NCBI RefSeq assembly: GCF_039555335.1
Contig: NC_092628.1
Span: 77,192,713 to 77,256,712, forward strand
Source: Amphiura filiformis
Taxonomy: Eukaryota; Echinodermata; Ophiuroidea; Amphilepidida; Amphiuridae
Direction of reading: 5' to 3'
Length of the DNA: 64,000 nt
Of this stretch, positions 34,985 to 54,916 are shown in pieces (the stretch's first letter is position 1; every line of letters starts with the position of its first letter). The position numbers were made by a program, and so were the translations under genes. The notes below the pieces were generated by a model. The model was not told the DNA's origin. It was given only the letters and a program-made list of their open reading frames with translations, and ran no database searches.

Positions 34985-36694
34985 CAAGATTTCAAGAAAT
35001 TCCATACAAAGCCTCTATTTTTTAAGCGTAAAGCAGCATATTTGGACATACCATTTTATTGGAGTATCTTTAACCATATTTAGTTACTGAATCACCCTTC
35101 CAGCTTTTGGGAGGGTGGGTGGGATTTTTGGTCCATCAAGATCGAAGGAACAATTGCAAGTGCATCACTAGGAGAACTATGGACATAACAAAGGAATTAA
35201 AAAAATAAGACGGGAGACCTGAATGGCTGCACACCACTAAAGTGACAGCTGACTGGACAGAAAAACTGAGCTTGTTGCTATAACAACATAACAACAACCC
35301 CTAAATTAAAACTGACTTGACCAGATGACCAAAACACTTTAAGTGTACTTGAGAATGCTCAAGTGGGAATAAGAGGATAAGCCTCTACACCTAGATGCAC
35401 ATGACAGCCTAATGTCCCCTGCTGCTGAGACAATCTAGTTTTTTAAAAGATTTGCAACTTTAAAAACGGAATTAATTATGACTTTAAAAGTTTAAAGGCC
35501 TAAATGTAACAATAATAGTTAATATATATAGCATCATATGGTCAGCAGAAGAAAATCTGACATCACCTATGATGTCATATCAGTGTCCTTGACCGGGGGT
35601 CCTTACTCCTTGAATACTGAACAGCGTGATATCATGTTGATAACAGATCTATAGAATCAAAATCTTCATCATATCCTCGGATCATATCACAGATTCTCAA
35701 CAATCTGTGATCATATGGACCATATTGATGTGAAAGTAGTTATCTATCATATCCTGTGTCGTTTTATGGATAAAAATGACTCAAAATGTTATTGATGAAA
35801 TGGTTGCTATCATAAACATCAGTTTTGTCTTTTCAACGGGAAAAATCCGATGCAAAATAAAGTTTTTAGGGCCTAGCTATAATATGGGCATAATTTATGC
35901 ATATAGTATTGAACAATGTACCCCATTTGACATGCACTTATAGATAAATAAATTGTCTTACTTTATTAATTTAATAACTTCTTTATTATAAATAAAATGA
36001 CACATAACTATTTGATTCATAAAATTACATTCAACAAAATGATTGAAGAGAAAACACACAAGGCACTAGGCAGACTGTTATAGAATGGAGTATGTAAGAT
36101 GCCATGTCCATAGCTTCGCAGGAGTTTCCGACTAGCAATCAACATGATCAGCACATTCAGAAAAACACAGTTTAAGAGTGAAGATTGTAGTGAGTAACCA
36201 GTCCTTTATAAATGTGCTGGCCACTATCTATTATAATATAGTAGGCTTAAACTATACATTGCGAATTAATTAAGTTATTTTAAAATAAAATGTACATGTA
36301 AGTTAACTCAAACCGGCAGTATATCGAAAGCAGTGAAATCGGACATTCCTAAGCGAAGATATTGAGTTCGTAAGTTCTGGTATTACAAAATTGGAAATTG
36401 AGATATCGTGGGTAAAAAGCTGAAAAGACAAAAAAAAAAAACCAACGACAACAACAACAACAACAAAACAAACAGACCAGAACAATTTGGAGTACATGTA
36501 ATGAATTAAAAGAGTTGACATGAGATTAGGAATTAATGTTTTCTGCTGTTTCAGTGTGCATGTTCTCATCGTTGATGGTTTGGTGGACTGTCATGTAGAT
36601 GTAAGCGTGATCCTAAAATGCCTTTCACATTGACCAAAACTAATTACAAGACCTCTTCTACATTGAGGCTGGCTTTCCCTTTTAAAGGGAATTT
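34985..36694. other. Intergenic 3' of SLC34, no gene seen
   Basis: Contains an ATCACAGATT...AATCTGTGAT hairpin (about 35687-35713) and (AAC)n near 36445-36470. No coding evidence. Confidence 0.4.
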
Positions 36695-36700
36695 TTATTT
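36695..36700 (-). terminator. Possible polyadenylation signal of the SLC34 gene
   Basis: AATAAA on the minus strand, about 155 bp past the SLC34 stop codon. Position and sequence fit, but AT-rich DNA makes such hexamers common. Confidence 0.3.
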
Positions 36701-36855
36701 CATTCTATTGCTTAATGATTTCAATGTTAGTAAATTTTTAACTGAATCTGAATAAACATACCAACGATAATAATAGATTATATTATATAGGTCTATTAAT
36801 AGTTTACAATAACAATATATATTATATCTATATAAAATGAACTAATAAGTGCCTG

Positions 36856-45157
<8,302 letters not shown>

Positions 45158-45559
45158 ATCAGCCTAAAACATGAAAATAAGTTTTTTACAAAAACTTTCT
45201 TTAAATTAACAGACAATTAACTATATTTTTGCCTGAAAGACGTAAGAATATAGGCCTGTACGTATAACCTTTTTAATGCGTACATTAATGGCGAAGTAGC
45301 AGAATTTAATTACAAAATTTTCAGGGGATTGGGGAAAGATCACCTAAATACCTGAAGAAAGACAACAATCACAATAATCGCATCATTTTCAGGCGAAAAA
45401 AAATCTTCATCTTCGCGTAAACTTCTACGACACTGCCCTGGAAATATGGTTTTCTATTAAGGGATGGGGTATGAACGTTTGGACAGTATTTATTGTGAGA
45501 CATAATTATAGAGCACATCAGACATATCGAATTTTGATTTTTTTGAAATTCGCAATGTA

Positions 45560-46164
45560 CGAGGGGTATCCAAAAGTTTTTGACATCACCCAGAAGCAAA
45601 GGAGCTATATTGATGAAATTTTGTCAGTGTAATTACTGGTCCTTATGTACATTATGGTCCAAAAATGGTCTCATTAGTATGTTTACTTTTTTACAGGTGG
45701 CGCCAGATGGGCAATAGGCGCATAACCTGTAAAATGGTGAAAATTGAGGCACGCAGCGTGATTAAGTTCCTGCATTTGAAGGGTTAGGCCTACAATGGTC
45801 AGAAAATCTATGATGAAATGAAAGCTATCTACGGTGATAATTGCCCATCATATGGCACTGTTGATTTTTGAAAAAGGAATTTCAAAACTGGCCACATGTC
45901 CCTCACAGATGAGCCAAGAAGTGGGCGTCCATCACTTTCGGATGATGCGGTCACAGTGAAAAAATTCAAGAAAGTGGAGGATCTTATCATGAAAAGATTA
46001 TGCGCCTACTGCCCATCTAGCGCCACCTGTAAAAAAAGTAAACATACTTATGAGACCATTTTGGACCATAATGCACATAAGGACCAGTAATTACACTGAC
46101 AAAATTTCATCGATATAGCTCCTTTGCTTCTGGATGATGTCAAAAACTTTTGGATACCCCCTCG
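45560..46164 (+). mobile_element. Mariner-family element, internally deleted (605 bp), with long inverted repeats
   Basis: Starts CGAGGGGTATCCAAAAGTTT and ends with the reverse complement AAACTTTTGGATACCCCCTCG-type sequence, flanked by TA at 45558-45559 and 46165-46166. The inverted repeats run about 165 bp, to GGCGCCAGATGGGCA / TGCCCATCTAGCGCC. Between them lies a transposase N-terminal fragment that reads VKIEARSVIKFLHLKG, MKAIYGDNCPSYGTV and the mariner HTH linker SLTDEPRSGRPS. The fragment has at least two stops, and the catalytic domain is missing. Confidence 0.88.
45735..46000 (+). pseudogene. Mariner transposase fragment (N-terminal HTH only)
   Basis: Corresponds to the first helix-turn-helix and the GRPS motif that precedes the second HTH in mariner transposases. 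In-frame stops (after HLKG and after TVDF) and loss of the DD34D core make it non-functional. Confidence 0.8.
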
Positions 46165-46700
46165 TAATACACATTTTGTGGCAAATGATTAAAAATTGAT
46201 ATTTTTGATACTTAACAGTACTCGAAGTAAACTTTACAAATCTGATGATTTATACTTAAAGTGTATGTAGGTGGGATGAAAAACCGACGATCAATCAAAA
46301 TTTTGACCTTTCGTATTGAAGATATGGATTTTTTTCCCAAAACACCCCAAAAAATGGGTCTTTTTGGGAAAAATCCATATCTTCAATATGAAAGGTCAAC
46401 ATTTTCAATTGATCGTCGGCTTTTCCTCCCAGCTACATACACTTTAAGAATATATCATTAGATTTATAAAATTTACTGAAAGGACTGTTATATATCAAAA
46501 ATGTGGAAATATCAAATTCAATAATTTGTCATAAAATTTGTATCATATCGTGAATTTCAAAAAATGAAAATTATTTGATATCGATCAGAAAGACATTCTC
46601 CGTATTCAGAATGCAATTCGATATGTCTAGCTGATGTGCTCTCATGCATGTTCCACAAAAAATACTGTCGAAACGCTCAAAACGCTCATTCCAGAACCCG

Positions 46701-48030
46701 TAAGTATTAACACACAAATTCCATATGACAAGTGAAGATGATGTTTTTTCATATGGAACATGAAATAATCGTATATACTCGGATCCATCTGTGGTCAAAA
46801 TAGGACATTAACCTGTTAACCACTACACGGAACATACAGTGTCCAAAAATTGCCCCTATCTGTGCGCCTGCAGTGAGTGACTGGGTCATGCAAAGTTCTT
46901 TAGTTCTCATTTGTCTGGTTCTTAACAAGACTCGAATGAGTCTCCTACAGTTTCATGGTAACATGAACCTTAAAATATTACAGGTATATTGCTTAATTGT
47001 AGTAGAAAATTAAACCGGTAAATTATAATTATTTCAAAGAAGTTTAAGATGAAATTGCCGTTCTTGATACATTTTACAATAAGGATGGCGATTAGTATAG
47101 CAAAGATGCCAGAGGGAGTGGGGAACGCTCGGTGAAAATGGGGGATGGGGATGTGCGGCTAGACAATCGGGAGTACCCTGATCGGAACTGACTGTAAGGT
47201 TTTTATAATGGGTCATTTGATTTGATATTGAACTCGGGACCACTTACACCAAGACCTTTTTGATGTTCCCTTGTTTCTCTCCATGTTTAAGAAACAAAAT
47301 GTTAAACGATAGGGCGTATGTGTGGAAAATGTTCAGGCTCAGCTGATATATTTTGCATATTATACAGCCCAGGGATACAAGACCATTGTGTAAATGCGTA
47401 ACATAATATTCTCTTATACTAATTGAACAGGTTGAACTTTAGGCATTGCAAATTTGGCTCAAGCAAATAAATGAAAGAATAATACAAGACGCAGACTACA
47501 GTCCATGGTTTAAATAATATTTGATCTGGCCTCCAGTGGCCGAAGTTAGTGACCAACATCTTTGTTGCCAAATTGCATGTTTTGAAGCAGCTTGACGGTG
47601 AAATATAATGGTAAAATTAAAGACATTTTATGTTTCGAATTTCACAGTAGGTCCGTTTTGTACGATGTAGGCCATAGGCACATACCAACTTGAATAAATG
47701 AAATGTGGGTCACACAGAACCAGTTATTTGGAATACCTCTATCGCAACTTCCGAAACTGCGAAAGTTGTTACTGCTGCATCATTCCATAAAAACACATGT
47801 TAATTGTTATTATTATTAATATTATCATTATTATTATTATTATTATTATAAAAAGGTCTTAACTTTCTACAATACAATCACCGTTTAGATGAACTTCGAG
47901 GAGGAGTTTACATCATTAACTTATCATCAGATCACCATCATCAGCTAACAACAACATAAGCAGCAACAACAGTATAGCATGTCGTTATCATCGACGTACG
48001 CTTTTATCACAAAATATTTCAATAACTTAC
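46701..48030. other. SLC34 upstream region / long first intron
   Basis: No coding signal. (ATT)n microsatellite at 47807-47850. Confidence 0.4.
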
Positions 48031-48150
48031 CATCTTTCAATGAAAATCTGAGTCGGAGTAGATCTAACTGATCAGCTGATTCTCGATCCCCAGTTGTGTC
48101 ATCCAAGTGCGTGACTCGCTACCAGTGATGCAGCCGGCCACGAATGAGGA
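48031..48150 (-). other. Possible non-coding first exon of SLC34
   Basis: Minus strand: a moderately GC-rich stretch ends AAAGATG|GTAAGTTATT, a strong donor with GT at 48030-48029. It lies about 2.9 kb upstream of the acceptor that precedes the SLC34 start codon. It would supply the 5' UTR exon the gene needs. The 5' end is unknown. Confidence 0.3.
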
Positions 48151-48423
48151 CAACAGCGGGAACCGGATATAAAGTATTGCTTCCAACATATCCAAGACAA
48201 GCAACCAATCAGAGAGCGACAGAAAGGTTGAAAAGCCACGAAGAAGTTTGAGTAATTTATTCAAATCAAAAACACGATAGGTTTATGTAATTAGCATTTT
48301 TGGAAGGGGTTCAATGTAGTCCCGACTCCCGAGTTTGCAAGTTATTCTGAAGTGAGTTTGTGGCAATGTTAAATTGCATGTTTAAGGTAAACAAATCGGT
48401 TTCGCATATGCATTAGCATCGAA

Positions 48424-48890
48424 TAACATGATGCAGTCATGTCTACAGTAGAATTCATCTCGACCTTTGCAGGACTTAACCCCATTAAAAGCTATTAAAC
48501 CAAGATAACACTCATTGAAACAGCTCAACTGATTAAATCGGATCTTCTCTGGTTGTGCACAAGTGACTGTTTTCATGTGCGATATCGCAATAAAGCTGGT
48601 ATTCATAGCTTCAGTTGGGTAACCGATTATAAAGGAAACGAAAGGAAACAATGTTATGTGTGGCTTTGTTCACGAAATCAGACAATGTCGTGCTTTTTGT
48701 AAACCAGCATTCTTGAAAATGAGCAACATAATGATTTTTGACTTAACACGGTTTAGAAATAATTTCTTCATATTTTTGGTGTTATCTGTCGTTTACATGT
48801 CCTTCCTAAAACACAAAAGTACGACCCTCTCCAAACACCTAAATTAGCTAAAAATTTAGGACATGTTACAAAACTTTATTTTCTAGAACC
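48424..48890. repeat. Segmental duplication, copy 1
   Basis: About 99% identical to 49465-49935 over the first 400 bp. It contains a minus-strand open frame with six cysteines (48382-48651) and a plus-strand frame with a hydrophobic end, neither of recognised family. Confidence 0.85.
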
Positions 48891-49099
48891 GATTTAGAAT
48901 AATTTAAATGTAGCTTTTACCGTTTTTTTTTTTGTGGCATCCTTCAGAAGTGAGCGGTCCGATACCAATATTTTCGGTCAAATCTCCATTCAAATAACAC
49001 GGGGAGTTGGCTAGCTATGCCTTGCCCTCACTCATATTTTACAAAAGTGCGACCATTTCTGAACATCTAACCTAGCTGTAATTTTAGGTCATGTTAGAG

Positions 49100-49262
49100 A
49101 AATATATTTGCTAGAAGTTTTGGAGAATAAATAAAATATTGGCTGGTTATTTTTCACACAGTGATGTTAACTAGGCAAGTGTCCATTCTCCCAACATACA
49201 TCATTTGTAGGGGTCACGCGTCAATGGTGAAAGCACTGTGTATTGTGTATAGGAAAACGGAC
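49100..49262. repeat. Duplication, downstream homologous part (copy 1)
   Basis: GGTTATTTTTCACACAG, GGTCACGCGTCAATGG and GGAAAACGGACAGTAACTGC recur at 49955-50095. A third, diverged partial unit (ACAAAAGTGCGACCATTTCT) sits at 49028-49100. Confidence 0.75.
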
Positions 49263-49464
49263 AGTAACTGCAGTATGACTCACATCCCAACATAACATTT
49301 CAGTTTAAGTTGCTCGCAGAATTTGTAGTGTATATGTGTCCGTCGTGAGTGGACATACGTAGGGGTGGGGTGGGTGGTATGGACACAGGGGACCGAGTGT
49401 GTATAGGGGTGAGGTACTGGGGTGCACAACATCATATATTTGTTTTTTGTGCTTAGTTTGGGCG

Positions 49465-50095
49465 TAACATGATGCAGTCATGTCTACAGTAGAATTCATC
49501 TCGACCTTTGCAGGACTTAACCCCATTAAAAGCTATTAAACCAAGATAACACTCATTGAAACAGCTCAACTGATTAAATCGGATCTTCTCTGGTTGTGCA
49601 CAAGTGACTGTTTTCATGTGCGATATCACAATAAAGCTGGTATTCATAGCTTCAGTTGGGTAACCGATTATAAAGGAAACGAAAGGAAACACTGTTATGT
49701 GTGGCTTTGTTCACGAAATCAGACAATGTCGTGCTTTTTGTAAACCAGCATTCTTGAAAATGAGCAACATAATGATTTTTGACTTAACACGGTTTAGAAA
49801 TAATTTCTTCATATTTTTGGTGTTATCTGTCGTTTACATATCCTTCCTAAAACACCAAAGTACGAGTATTTCCAAACATCTAAATTTGCTAAAAATTTAG
49901 GACATGTTACAAAACTATATTGTCTAGAACTTTAGAAGAGTACTTTTAATATTGGCCGGTTATTTTTCACACAGCGACGTTAACTAGTCATATCCCCATA
50001 CTGTTAACGTAGGGCTATTTGTAAAGGTCACGCGTCAATGGGAAAGAGCACTGTGTATTGTGTATAGGAAAACGGACAGTAACTGCAGTATGACG
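49465..50095. repeat. Segmental duplication, copy 2
   Basis: Offset 1,041 bp from copy 1. The change points are clean, starting at TAACATGATGCAGTCATG. Confidence 0.85.
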
Positions 50096-50099
50096 TAAC

Positions 50100-52570
50100 A
50101 CCCCTATTAAGGCAGGAATGAACCATTTTGGACATGTAAACATCACATGGGGCGTTTGTAATCACTTACATGTGCCTCTCTGAAACCACGAACCTTCCTC
50201 ATTTTTATATTCAATGTTCAATGGACTATAAATAAAGTATAAAAATTGAAAGTAGGCCTACATTGTATATCAAGAAATACGTCCCCGGTTTATGATAACA
50301 ATTGTGCACAATTTGTGTGACGTCAGGAAATAACGTCTCCGCTTGCATAAAGTCTAAAAACGTCCACATTTGGGATATGGGGAATGGGTATGTGCAATAC
50401 ACCTGCCTTTTTGTGCATTTTTAGCAATTACGTTTATTACCAGATCACTCATCATAAAGGAAGATAAAGTGATGGCACTCATAGGCCAGTCAAATTAAGA
50501 AAAATAAGCGGTTAACCCACCACTAATTGCAACAGAATCCATTTAATCACCATTCATTTTAGAAAAGCATATCATCGAAATACCCAAAAAAATTCAAGAA
50601 GTGGATAAGTGCCTACTTTGCTGAAATTTCAATTTTGGTCAAATCTTGTTAAAAACCATACCAATCTCACCATTGGCATTCAGAAAAAGTATATATAGTT
50701 GATCAGTTTCCGACATATAGTTCTTGAGTTATAGGCTTATTGAAATATGCTCCAATTTTAATCCAACTGGTCTCAGATTGTTCCTTTGGGAAAAATAAAC
50801 CAAAATGACAGAGGTTGCATTGTTTTGGATGTTATGTTTTATAGGTAACAGTCACAAAATAGGTCAAGGTCAACATGGCTCAATGGAATTTGATCTTCTT
50901 TGCCATGTTACCAAGGTAACAAACCACCTGAGATATGGCAAACTATTCTTTTTTTTAAATGTTTCAGCAAGCAGAACAACACTTGACCTTTTCCCCTATA
51001 ACTCAAGAAATGTACATCGGAGATAGGTCAAACTATAGGCCTACTTTTTCTGAATCCTCATGACGAAAGGAATTAATTGGTATTAGTCCGGTATCTACAA
51101 GGTTTTAATGTGCATCCCCCCCCCCCCAGGACTCTACCAAACCAACTTTTTTAGTTTCCTTTTATGGTCCTATAACACATTCAAGATGTTAGCAAAAAAT
51201 ATTTCCCGGCACTCCGGCCATATTCAAGGTTAAAGGTCAACACAGTGGTCAAATTTCAAAGTTGATCAAATCTAAGGCAATCTAATCTAGTCAAATTTGG
51301 GGCGGTGGTCAGTTTTTTTTGGCTACACAGGGGCCCAAAATTAAAAATGCTCCGATTTGAACGAAGTTGGTCTCAAATTACTTGTTATGTAAAAATAAGT
51401 CAAATATGGAATAGTTGTAACCATGTAGGATGTTTCGTTACCTAGGAAACATCACAATATAGGTTGTGGTCAATAGGCTGTAATGAGGATTGACCTTTAA
51501 ATTATAATGGCCAATTTTGTCAATAACGAAGCATTTTAGACAGTGCGGTTAGTGTTCCCTTTTTGACTTGCTTTTGCATGACGAGCAATTTATGTTACAC
51601 TATTCAATATTGCTTTAAGGTGAAAAGAATGTGTGTTTAGTTTGTGACGGGGTGGGGTGAAAATGTGTGTGGGGGAGTGAGAGTGAAATACAGAGAGATG
51701 TAAGAAGGTGTGTAGACAGAAAGCCCGAGTGAAGAAAGGACAATACAGGAGGTAGACAGCGACAGGACAAGCGAGAAATAGATCTAAAGATATGCAAGAA
51801 ATGTAAATGAGATGAGATGGAAGAGAAGAAAGTAATCGCGACAGAAAATAAAGTTGTATGACATGTATGAGGATGAATGAGTAAAAATAAACACAATGTA
51901 CATAGGCCTGTGTAAAATTCTGATATGTATGACAGTTTGCTATATATACACGAAGAGACTATACAACAAGATATGCGCGGTAAATATTTTCCTCATCCTA
52001 GACCTGGTTCATAATTTGGTGGTTATTTCTGGACCGTTTCCTCTAAAGGTGTGTAACCCAGGCGGCATAGGTCACGCGACACGTGACGTTCGAGGCTGGC
52101 GAAAATACAAGGCTGACAGCCCCATTCAAAATACACGGTTAGCATTTATAAATTGAAAAATAACATACGTACAGTGTGGTACATTGTCGTACCCCAACGG
52201 TTTTAGAGTAAGATAATTTTGCTTTGACACCACATAACAAATTTAGAATTGTTTGTGAAGATTTCATGATTATGTGTTAATCCAATGGCGACGTCAAAAG
52301 TGCGATATCGCTTCCACCACCGCCTGGTGTAACCTGATTGACAGTATCGCCCAGGCTCCACTTTAGGCCTACCCCATCATAATGTCGTGTAACATCACTC
52401 TATAGCCTATAGTAACCGGTAACGTATAGGTGACAGCATTAATAATTGCTATCTACTGAAGACAGCAAATCACGTTATTGTTTACTTACTGTATCATCAT
52501 CCCTCCCAAGTGCAATATAACGTCATATTATAGAATTGGCTATCTTAACAAATTCTTAGCCTATACTATA
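50100..52570. other. Intergenic with diverged internal repeat
   Basis: 50750-50930 and 51350-51520 share an order of words (CTGGTCTCAGATTGTTCC / TTGGTCTCAAATTACTTG, GGTAACAGTCACAAAATAGG / GGAAACATCACAATATAGG), an old duplication about 590 bp apart. (C)11 at 51117. Purine-rich stretch at 51610-51860. The part of 52170-52330 that matches 37870-38050 is a dispersed repeat. No gene recognised. Confidence 0.45.
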
Positions 52571-52577
52571 TATGTAC

Positions 52578-52998
52578 AGGGTGTCCCAAAAGTTGCTTTA
52601 TCATTTTAGGCTTTCACATCTCTGGAAAGAAAATCTGACAATGTGGTTCTACTATGATAAGCTTGATAAGAAATCATGAACCTTTATTATATTATAGGGG
52701 TTTTTGTTTGTCATGGGATAACAAACTAGAAAATAAAAGGAAATAAAAGGAGCTTCTGAATGCCCGCAACTACTCAATATAATCCCACATGATGGGTCTT
52801 ACTTCTTTTTTATTTGCACTCAAACACACGCAAGCTTGAAGATCAAGACGCCCCATTTTAGCAGCTATAAAATTATGAAAGTTCTATTGGAACAATTGAA
52901 ATATTTTTGACGCCTCCTTCTTTTCAGCATTCTATTAACCTTTCAAACAATGCAAATCTGCAAATGGTAAATAGACTTAAGGATATAGGACACACTGT
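52578..52998. mobile_element. Possible decayed Tc1/mariner-like element
   Basis: TACAGGGTGTCCCAAAAGTT at 52576 is a typical Tc1/mariner-type end. A weak opposite end, GGACACACTGTA, lies near 52987. The pairing is poor. Confidence 0.35.
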
Positions 52999-53523
52999 AG
53001 CTTGCTAAACACACAGTACGATCATAGACAACAACGATTGAGCTGACGTCATCTATTAATATTTATCAATATTTATCCATTAATATTTATCAATTTTTTT
53101 TTTTTATTTCACCAACTTGCCCAAAACTTTTGTTTTGATATTTTATCGGTTTAAACTCAAGAATGGCAAGACCTGTGAAATTTGGCTTTACCCATTTCCT
53201 ATAAGATCAATACATTAATAGTAAGAAGTACACGGACGGCTAGAATTGGGAAAAAAGCTCCTGCCAAATTCAGACAAATTCTTGTCAACCTCAGTGGTCT
53301 AAAACAATGAAATTGCAAAACCTCAACATGCTCGAAAAGCACGAAGAGTCATGTCATCGGATTTATTTCCGTATTATTGAGGGAATCAAGTATAATGTGG
53401 TTGATCTTTTTTTAAATTGACGATTAAATTCCATACAAATAGAAAATATTGTCAGGCACTACAAATTTTTTTTTTAATTAAGAAGTAAAACAAAACCAAC
53501 CCAGTGTGCCTTTATTTGGTTAT

Positions 53524-53719
53524 TCCTTCATGTAATTTTACACGAAATTAGGGTTAGGGTTAGGGTTAGAGTTAGGGTTAGTTTAGGGTTAGGATTAGGG
53601 TTAGGATTAGGGTTAGGGTTAGGGTTAGGATTAGGGTTATGATTAGGATTAGATTTAGGGTTAGGGTTATGATTAGGGTTAGAGTTAGGATTAGATTACA
53701 CGAAATAATTACATGAAGG
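53524..53719 (+). mobile_element. Telomere-like MITE, complete copy T3
   Basis: TCCTTCATGTAATT (outer inverted repeat), TTACACGAAAT (inner direct repeat), then about 145 bp of degenerate TTAGGG units (TTAGGG, GGATTAG, GTTAGAG, GTTATGA), then TTACACGAAAT and AATTACATGAAGGA. It is flanked on the right by TCGACCC, as in copies T1 and T4. Confidence 0.88.
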
Positions 53720-53729
53720 ATCGACCCTT

Positions 53730-54236
53730 TATTTTCAATATTGTTACCATTGTCAATGCATAAGAATTCATTCACTACATGCATACATAATATAGTGTGT
53801 ACAGAATTTTAGGAACAAAATAAGTCACGTCATTATCATGGAACAAAATCAATTTTTTTTTCGTTTTCACTTAATATTCCTTTTTATTTAACATGCTAAG
53901 CTTTCCTGAGAATTTTACAGAAAGGAAGGCATTTACTTGCAGAAAATAATTGAACGGTTAATTTGTTATCCGACCGCGCCTTATCTGAAAATCAGCCATT
54001 TTAGGGACAAAATGACTCGTTTTGCATGATCGCATCACATAATCGCGTCTGTGATACTCAATCGCTTGATGATTTGCCAAAGGCAATTTGTGATATTTAG
54101 GTTTTACATATTTGTGGCTCTTGAATTAGGGTCAAAATATGAGAAAACAAATTTTGACAGATCTTGAAAATACAGCTGAAGGATTCCCGGTCAACAGAGA
54201 GTGACTTTAAAAAAAACTTAAAAAACTTAAAAGAAT
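53730..54236. other. Intergenic, no gene seen
   Basis: No coding signal or recognised repeat. Confidence 0.4.
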
Positions 54237-54479
54237 AATTCGAGGGTTGACAAACAGAAGGCCTTAACTCAAAAAGTGCATTTTGGAGAAAAATGAGTAA
54301 AATAATATTTTTGCATTGAGATGCGACCAAGTATTATTGTGCTATAGATGCATTAGAAAGTTGAATTGAGTTAAAGCTTATGATTTTAAGAATCTGTGGG
54401 TATTACAGATTATTTTGGTACCAAAATCTCAACATGGGCAATAGTGAGTTAAGGCCTTCTGTTTGTCAACCCTCGAATT
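54237..54479. mobile_element. MITE with perfect 35-bp terminal inverted repeats
   Basis: 54237-54271 and 54445-54479 are exact reverse complements (left begins AATTCGAGGGTTGACAAACA). Total length 243 bp, no coding capacity. AATT at both ends may be a palindromic target duplication. The perfect identity suggests recent activity. Confidence 0.85.
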
Positions 54480-54916
54480 GCCTTTTATACTCTGCAGAGG
54501 TCATTGTCCATTTGCCCATCCCCATTATACATATACATTGCGCTAGAATTGAAACTTCGTCGTCAATGTTATTGTTGGCTGCCACAAAATACATATTTTT
54601 TCAATCCTTAATATGCATTATGGGATACGAAAAAATATATTACAAAATTAATGTGGACTTTTGATGAAAATCCAAATAAATGACGCAACCAATGTCTCAT
54701 GCAGCTTGTTGGATAGGCTTTTACGACGGGAAGTTTTTAGCGGGTTCGCCGTCGGACAAGTTTAGAACTGTAAAGCTTTCGTCAGGAGTAGCTCTGACTT
54801 CTTCAGGACAAAGTACCTAAGAATGAGACATGTAGACCACCCCTTGCCTACTGGTGGCTCTGAAAAGAGCCGTTCACTGAAGACTGCCCCTTGTCTCATC
54901 ATCACGGCGTTCACAT
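54480..54916. other. 3' flank of glycosyltransferase gene 1
   Basis: No other gene seen. The polyadenylation signal could not be fixed. Confidence 0.35.

Larger units (their letters stand above)
45461..46700. mobile_element. Foldback MITE interrupted by a mariner element
   Basis: The left end GGGATGGGGTATGAACGTTT follows TTAA. The right end is AACGCTCATTCCAGAACCC. Nearly the whole element is an inverted repeat centred near 46350 (GAAGATATGGATTTTTTTCC / ...CATATCTTC). An uninterrupted copy is at 56655-57307. The sequence between 45560 and 46164 is a later insertion. Confidence 0.8.

Noticed and set aside
51615-51896. 93-codon Ser/His/Leu-rich frame
   Set aside because: Lies in a purine-biased low-complexity stretch. 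The reading arises from its CT-rich complement.
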